Shown: positions 60,262 to 64,000 of the stretch, one piece after another
How the letters are laid out: each line of letters opens with the position of its first letter
Position numbering within the stretch: position 1 is the stretch's first letter
Source: Acidovorax sp. YS12
GTDB lineage: Bacteria; Pseudomonadota; Gammaproteobacteria; Burkholderiales; Burkholderiaceae_C
Assembly: GCA_021496925.1 (NCBI GenBank)
Contig: CP053915.1
Span: 2,232,001 to 2,296,000, forward strand
Direction of reading: 5' to 3'
Length of the DNA stretch: 64,000 nucleotides
The notes under the pieces: model-generated
What the model was told of the DNA's origin: nothing
Databases searched by the model: none
Seen by the model: the letters and a program-made list of their open reading frames with translations, nothing else
Program-made: the position numbers and the translations under genes

Positions 60262-61479
60262 ATGGCAACCGCCGCATCCAAGGACATCAAGGATTTCGTC
60301 TTCGAATGGGAAGGCAAGGACCGCCACGGCAAAGTCGTGCGCGGCGAGGTCCGCGCCGTTGGTGAAAACCAGGTGCAGGCCACCTTGCGGCGCCAAGGGG
60401 TTTTGCCCACCAAGATAAAGAAACGGCGCATGCGCGCGGGCAAGAAGATCAAGCCCAAGGACATTGCGCTGTTCACCCGCCAGATGGCCACGATGATGAA
60501 GGCGGGCGTGCCTTTGCTGCAGGCTTTCGACATCGTGGGGCGCGGAAATGCCAATGCCAGCGTCACCAAGCTGCTCAACGATATCCGTTCGGATGTGGAA
60601 ACCGGAACCTCGCTGAACGCAGCCTTCCGCAAATACCCGATGTACTTCAACAGTCTCTACTGCAACCTGGTCGAGGCCGGTGAAGCCGCCGGTATCCTCG
60701 AAACGCTGCTCGACCGGCTGGCGGCCTACATGGAAAAGACCGAAGCCATCAAGGCCAAGATCAAATCGGCGCTGATGTACCCGATCTCGGTGATCATCGT
60801 GGCGTTCGTCGTGGTCACCGTGATCATGATCTTCGTGATCCCAGCGTTCAAGGAAGTGTTCACCTCATTTGGTGCCGATCTGCCAGCGCCCACGCTTTTC
60901 GTGATGGGCATGAGCGAGATTTTCGTGAAGTGGTGGTGGCTGATCTTCGGCGTCATCGGCGGCGGCGGCTATTTCTTCATGCAGGCCTGGAAGCGCAGCG
61001 AGAAAATGCAAATTGCCATGGATCGGTGGCTGCTGCGCATTCCCATCTTTGGCCCGCTGATCAACAAGGCCGCCGTGGCGCGCTGGACGCGCACGCTCTC
61101 GACGATGTTCGCTGCAGGTGTTCCCCTGGTCGAAGCACTTGACTCCGTCGGCGGTGCCGCTGGCAATGCGGTCTATGCCATAGCCACGGACAAGATCCAG
61201 CAGGAAGTCTCCACCGGCACCAGCCTGACTGCAGCCATGGGCAACGCCAACGTCTTCCCCACCATGGTGCTGCAAATGTGCGCCATCGGCGAGGAGTCCG
61301 GCTCCATCGACCACATGCTGGGCAAGGCAGCGGATTTCTACGAGGAAGAAGTCGATGACATGGTGGCAGGCCTGTCCAGCCTGCTGGAGCCCATCATCAT
61401 CGTGTTCCTGGGCGGTCTGATCGGCGGCATCGTGGTATCCATGTACCTGCCCATCTTCAAACTCGGCCAAGTGGTCTGA
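60262..61479 (+). CDS. pilC: Type IV pilus inner-membrane platform protein PilC
   Basis: A 405-residue GspF/PilC protein with two homologous T2SSF domains (about 75-195 and 280-400) and three membrane segments. LFTRQMATMMKAGVPLLQAF and WTRTLSTMFAAGVPLVEAL are the matching repeats. The final base of its TGA stop is the A of the pilD start. Confidence 0.96.
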   Translation: MATAASKDIKDFVFEWEGKDRHGKVVRGEVRAVGENQVQATLRRQGVLPTKIKKRRMRAGKKIKPKDIALFTRQMATMMKAGVPLLQAFDIVGRGNANASVTKLLNDIRSDVETGTSLNAAFRKYPMYFNSLYCNLVEAGEAAGILETLLDRLAAYMEKTEAIKAKIKSALMYPISVIIVAFVVVTVIMIFVIPAFKEVFTSFGADLPAPTLFVMGMSEIFVKWWWLIFGVIGGGGYFFMQAWKRSEKMQIAMDRWLLRIPIFGPLINKAAVARWTRTLSTMFAAGVPLVEALDSVGGAAGNAVYAIATDKIQQEVSTGTSLTAAMGNANVFPTMVLQMCAIGEESGSIDHMLGKAADFYEEEVDDMVAGLSSLLEPIIIVFLGGLIGGIVVSMYLPIFKLGQVV

Positions 61480-62345
61480 TGGCGTTCGATCCCTGGGCCA
61501 GCGCCGCGTTGGCTGGCGTATTCGGTCTGCTCATCGGCAGTTTTCTGAACGTCGTCATCCACCGGCTGCCCAAAATGCTGGAGCAGCAATGGGCCGCCGA
61601 ATATGCCCACTATGCGGCCGAAGGCGCCGAAGTGCCCGAGGCGAAAGCGCCCGCCATTAGCCTGTCGCACCCCCGCTCGGCCTGCCCCCATTGTGGCCAC
61701 ACCATCCGGTGGTACCAGAACATCCCCGTCCTCAGCTACCTGGCCTTGCGCGGGCGCTGCGCGGGTTGCAGCATGCGCATCAGCCTGCGCTACCCGTTGG
61801 TCGAGCTGACCACGGCGGCACTGTTCGCTTTTTGCGCCTGGCGCTGGGGCATCACGCCCACGGGCGCGGCCTGGTGCCTGTTCTGCGCGCTCATCGTGGC
61901 CTTGGCGGGGATCGACTGGGACACGACCTTGCTGCCCGACGATCTCACCCTGCCCCTGCTGTGGGCCGGGCTGCTGGCATCGGCCCTGCAATGGACCGAC
62001 GTGCCGCTGTTCTCCGCCGTCATGGGCGCGGCGGCCGGTTACCTGTCGCTCTGGTCGGTCTATTGGGGCTTCAAACTGGCAACCGGCAAGGAAGGCATGG
62101 GCTACGGCGATTTCAAGCTCTTCGCCGCCCTGGGCGCCTGGTTCGGCTGGCAGGCGCTGGTGCCCATCATCCTGATGGCCTCGGTCATCGGCGCCATCGT
62201 CGGCATCGCCATGAAGCTGACCAGCGGGCTGCGCGAGGGCGGCTATGTTCCCTTCGGCCCCTTTCTGGCCGGAGCAGGGCTCACGGCCCTGGTTTTCGGA
62301 CCGCAAGCCGTGATGCAGCATCTTCTGGGCTGGCTGGGACTGTGA
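61479..62345 (+). CDS. pilD: Prepilin leader peptidase/N-methyltransferase PilD
   Basis: A 288-residue aspartic membrane peptidase that cleaves and methylates prepilins. Zinc-type CPHCGH and CAGC pairs (about 69-102) flank the methyltransferase part; the two catalytic Asp residues lie in GIDWDTTLLPDDL and MGYGDFKLFAALGAWFGW. Confidence 0.95.
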   Translation: MAFDPWASAALAGVFGLLIGSFLNVVIHRLPKMLEQQWAAEYAHYAAEGAEVPEAKAPAISLSHPRSACPHCGHTIRWYQNIPVLSYLALRGRCAGCSMRISLRYPLVELTTAALFAFCAWRWGITPTGAAWCLFCALIVALAGIDWDTTLLPDDLTLPLLWAGLLASALQWTDVPLFSAVMGAAAGYLSLWSVYWGFKLATGKEGMGYGDFKLFAALGAWFGWQALVPIILMASVIGAIVGIAMKLTSGLREGGYVPFGPFLAGAGLTALVFGPQAVMQHLLGWLGL

Positions 62346-62359
62346 CTGGCCCCGTTTCC

Positions 62360-62959
62360 ATGGTGCGGTTGGGCGTGACGGGCGGCATCGGCAGCGGCAA
62401 GAGCACGCTGGCTGACATGCTCGCACAACGCGGCGCCGCCTGGATCGACGCCGACCGGATCGCCCGTGGCGTGACGGCCCCTGGCGGTGCTGCCATCCCC
62501 GCCATCCGGCAGACCTTCGGCGACGCGCTGATCGGCGCCAGCGGCGCCCTGGATCGTGCGCGCATGCGTGCGCTGGTCTTTGCCCAGCCCGCCGCACGCC
62601 AGCAGCTCGAAGCCATCGTCCACCCCCTGGTCGGCCAGCAGACCGCGGCCCAGGCCACCGCTGCCGCCGCGCAGGGCGTGCGCCTGGCGGTGTTCGACAT
62701 CCCCCTGCTCGCGGAATCTGGCCACTGGCCGGCACGGCTCAACGCCGTGGCCGTGGTCGATTGCACGCCGGAAACCCAGCTCCAGCGCACCATGGCGCGC
62801 AGTGGGCTGGACCGTGCCACCGTGCAAGGCATCATGGCCTCGCAGGCATCGCGCGCGCAGCGCCGTGCCGTGGCCGACATCGTGGTCTGCAACGACGTGC
62901 CATCGCTGCAGGAACTGCAAGCCCAGGCAGACCGGATCGCCGCATGGTTCGGGCTATGA
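62360..62959 (+). CDS. coaE: Dephospho-CoA kinase
   Basis: A 199-residue P-loop kinase, last step of CoA synthesis. Walker A is TGGIGSGKSTLADML; WIDADRIAR and DIPLLAESG are conserved. The ATG at 62360 gives the usual short lead before the P-loop. A GTG at 62342, overlapping the pilD stop, is an alternative that adds six residues. Confidence 0.94.
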   Translation: MVRLGVTGGIGSGKSTLADMLAQRGAAWIDADRIARGVTAPGGAAIPAIRQTFGDALIGASGALDRARMRALVFAQPAARQQLEAIVHPLVGQQTAAQATAAAAQGVRLAVFDIPLLAESGHWPARLNAVAVVDCTPETQLQRTMARSGLDRATVQGIMASQASRAQRRAVADIVVCNDVPSLQELQAQADRIAAWFGL

Positions 62960-62993
62960 TTCTTTTCTTGAGTGCCTCCAGGAATCCGGCAGC

Positions 62994-63749
62994 GTGATCC
63001 TTTACGAATACCCTTTCAACGAACGGCTGCGAACCTACTTGCGCCTGGAGCAGCTGTTTCGCCGCCTGGGCGAACTGGTCTCCCGCACGCACCCGCTCGA
63101 CCACCACTTCGCGCTGGTCACCCTGTTCGAGATCATGGACGTGGCGGCGCGCGCCGACCTCAAGGCCGACGTGCTCAAGGACCTGGAGCGCCAGAAGCAC
63201 CTGCTCGACAGCTACCGGGGCAATCCATCGATCTCCGAATCGGCGCTCAACGCCATCATCGCCCAGCTCGACCGCTGCTTCACCGCCCTGAGCAACCAGA
63301 GCGGCAAGGCCGGCCAGGCGCTGACCGACAACGAATGGCTGATGGGCATCCGCAGCCGCCTAGGCATTCCCGGCGGCACCTGCGGCTTCGACCTGCCCGG
63401 CTACCACGCCTGGCAGCACAGCGACCCGACCTATCGCCAGCGCGCCCTGGAAACCTGGGCCAGCACCATGGCCCCGCTGGCCGAGTCGATCTACCTGCTG
63501 CTGAAAATGCTGCGCGATGCCGGCGTGCCGCAGCGCGTGGCGGCCGAGCGCGGCCAGTTCCAGCAAAGCCTGCCGCAAGGCCGCACCTTCCAGTTGCTGC
63601 GCCTGCGCATCGACCCGTCCCTGGGCCTGGTGCCCGAGATCAGCGGCAACCGGCTGCTCGTTTCGGTGCGCCTGATGCGCATGGACGGCGATGGCCGCCT
63701 GCAGTCCTGCCAGGATGACGCGGCCTTTGAACTGACGCTGTGCGCCTGA
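62994..63749 (+). CDS. zapD: Cell division protein ZapD
   Basis: A 251-residue ZapD (DUF1342), which bundles FtsZ filaments. LYEYPFNERLRTYLRLEQL and DHHFALVTLFEIMDVAARAD are typical. The start is a GTG (62994-62996) with AGGA ten bases upstream. Its order between coaE and yacG is conserved. Confidence 0.94.
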   Translation: MILYEYPFNERLRTYLRLEQLFRRLGELVSRTHPLDHHFALVTLFEIMDVAARADLKADVLKDLERQKHLLDSYRGNPSISESALNAIIAQLDRCFTALSNQSGKAGQALTDNEWLMGIRSRLGIPGGTCGFDLPGYHAWQHSDPTYRQRALETWASTMAPLAESIYLLLKMLRDAGVPQRVAAERGQFQQSLPQGRTFQLLRLRIDPSLGLVPEISGNRLLVSVRLMRMDGDGRLQSCQDDAAFELTLCA

Positions 63750-63754
63750 GCGCC

Positions 63755-63961
63755 ATGGACAACACGCCAGCCCGCACTGTCCCCTGCCCCACCTGCGGCG
63801 GCGACAGCGTTTTCAGCCCGGCCAACCGCTTCCGGCCGTTCTGCAGCGCGCGCTGCAGGCAGATCGACCTGGGCGCCTGGGCCACGGAAGAGTTCCGCGT
63901 GCCCTCGGAAGCGCCGCCTGAGGACGCCGCCTACGGCGACCCCAGGCGCGAAGACGGCTGA
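63755..63961 (+). CDS. yacG: DNA gyrase inhibitor YacG
   Basis: A 68-residue zinc protein. Four cysteines: CPTC and a later pair in FCSARCRQIDLGAWA. In E. coli YacG binds GyrB and blocks gyrase. The ATG at 63755, six bases after the zapD stop, gives the usual length; an in-frame GTG at 63740 is an alternative. Confidence 0.93.
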   Translation: MDNTPARTVPCPTCGGDSVFSPANRFRPFCSARCRQIDLGAWATEEFRVPSEAPPEDAAYGDPRREDG

Positions 63962-64000
63962 TTTCAAGCCAAATCAGCCTCCAGGGCACATGCAGCAAGC
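63961..64000. repeat. Palindromic repeat copy, cut by the window end
   Basis: The sequence tttcaagccaaatcagcctc then cagggcacatgcagcaagc resembles the left half of the repeat; the right half would lie beyond the window. Confidence 0.5.

Overview
The window is a high-GC chromosomal segment that reads as Burkholderiales, most likely family Comamonadaceae (Acidovorax and relatives). The inference rests on conserved betaproteobacterial gene orders (fmdB-DUF502-aspS followed by nudB-endonuclease-clsB; DUF971-ubiE-Tim44-ubiJ-ubiB; rplU-rpmA-obgE-proB; hemA-prfA-prmC-grxD; pilB-pilC-pilD-coaE-zapD-yacG), on a DUF3683 FAD/Fe-S oxidoreductase, and on a family of short intergenic palindromic repeats that I associate with Comamonadaceae. 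No phage, plasmid, insertion sequence, CRISPR array or rRNA operon is visible. One tRNA gene, Pro(CGG), is present. No gap between genes exceeds 300 bases.

Layout. 1-2.3 kb: the end of a peptide-type ABC solute-binding protein, then a leftward group of alpha/beta-hydrolase, small secreted protein and LysE-type exporter. 2.4-9 kb: a sulfur-flavoured region with a di-haem TsdA-type thiosulfate dehydrogenase facing a leftward sensor kinase, response regulator and tauABC-like transporter set. 9-13.5 kb: an EamA transporter, folE with a BLUF photoreceptor gene, and a large membrane-anchored beta-propeller protein of unknown role. 13.5-19.7 kb: clsB, an endonuclease-fold protein, nudB, a CsgG-like lipoprotein, aspS, DUF502 and fmdB. 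19.7-30.1 kb: a sodium:solute symporter, the ubiquinone genes ubiB/ubiJ/ubiE with a Tim44-like protein, DUF971, a HIT protein and the DUF3683 oxidoreductase.

30.3-38.6 kb: two IPTL-CTERM surface proteins, a third secreted DUF1566 protein, and a 7TM sensor kinase with its response regulator, lying downstream of serA. Two of the surface-protein genes share a conserved 56-base upstream box. 40-45.1 kb: the glycerol-3-phosphate uptake operon ugpBAECQ, in which ugpB is interrupted by an in-frame amber codon exactly where a tryptophan is expected. 45-64 kb: mainly housekeeping genes for haem, translation termination, glutaredoxin, a CorC-type protein, proS, rppH, proline synthesis, Obg, ribosomal proteins, isoprenoid synthesis, type IV pilus assembly, CoA synthesis and cell division.

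The main points for follow-up are the ugpB nonsense codon, the repeat family (including copies absorbed into two reading frames), the long palindrome between two convergent genes at 50.8 kb, the TtrSR-like/TauABC/TsdA neighbourhood, the folE-BLUF pair, and the shared upstream box of the exported-protein genes. I did not find an unmistakable new multi-gene system.
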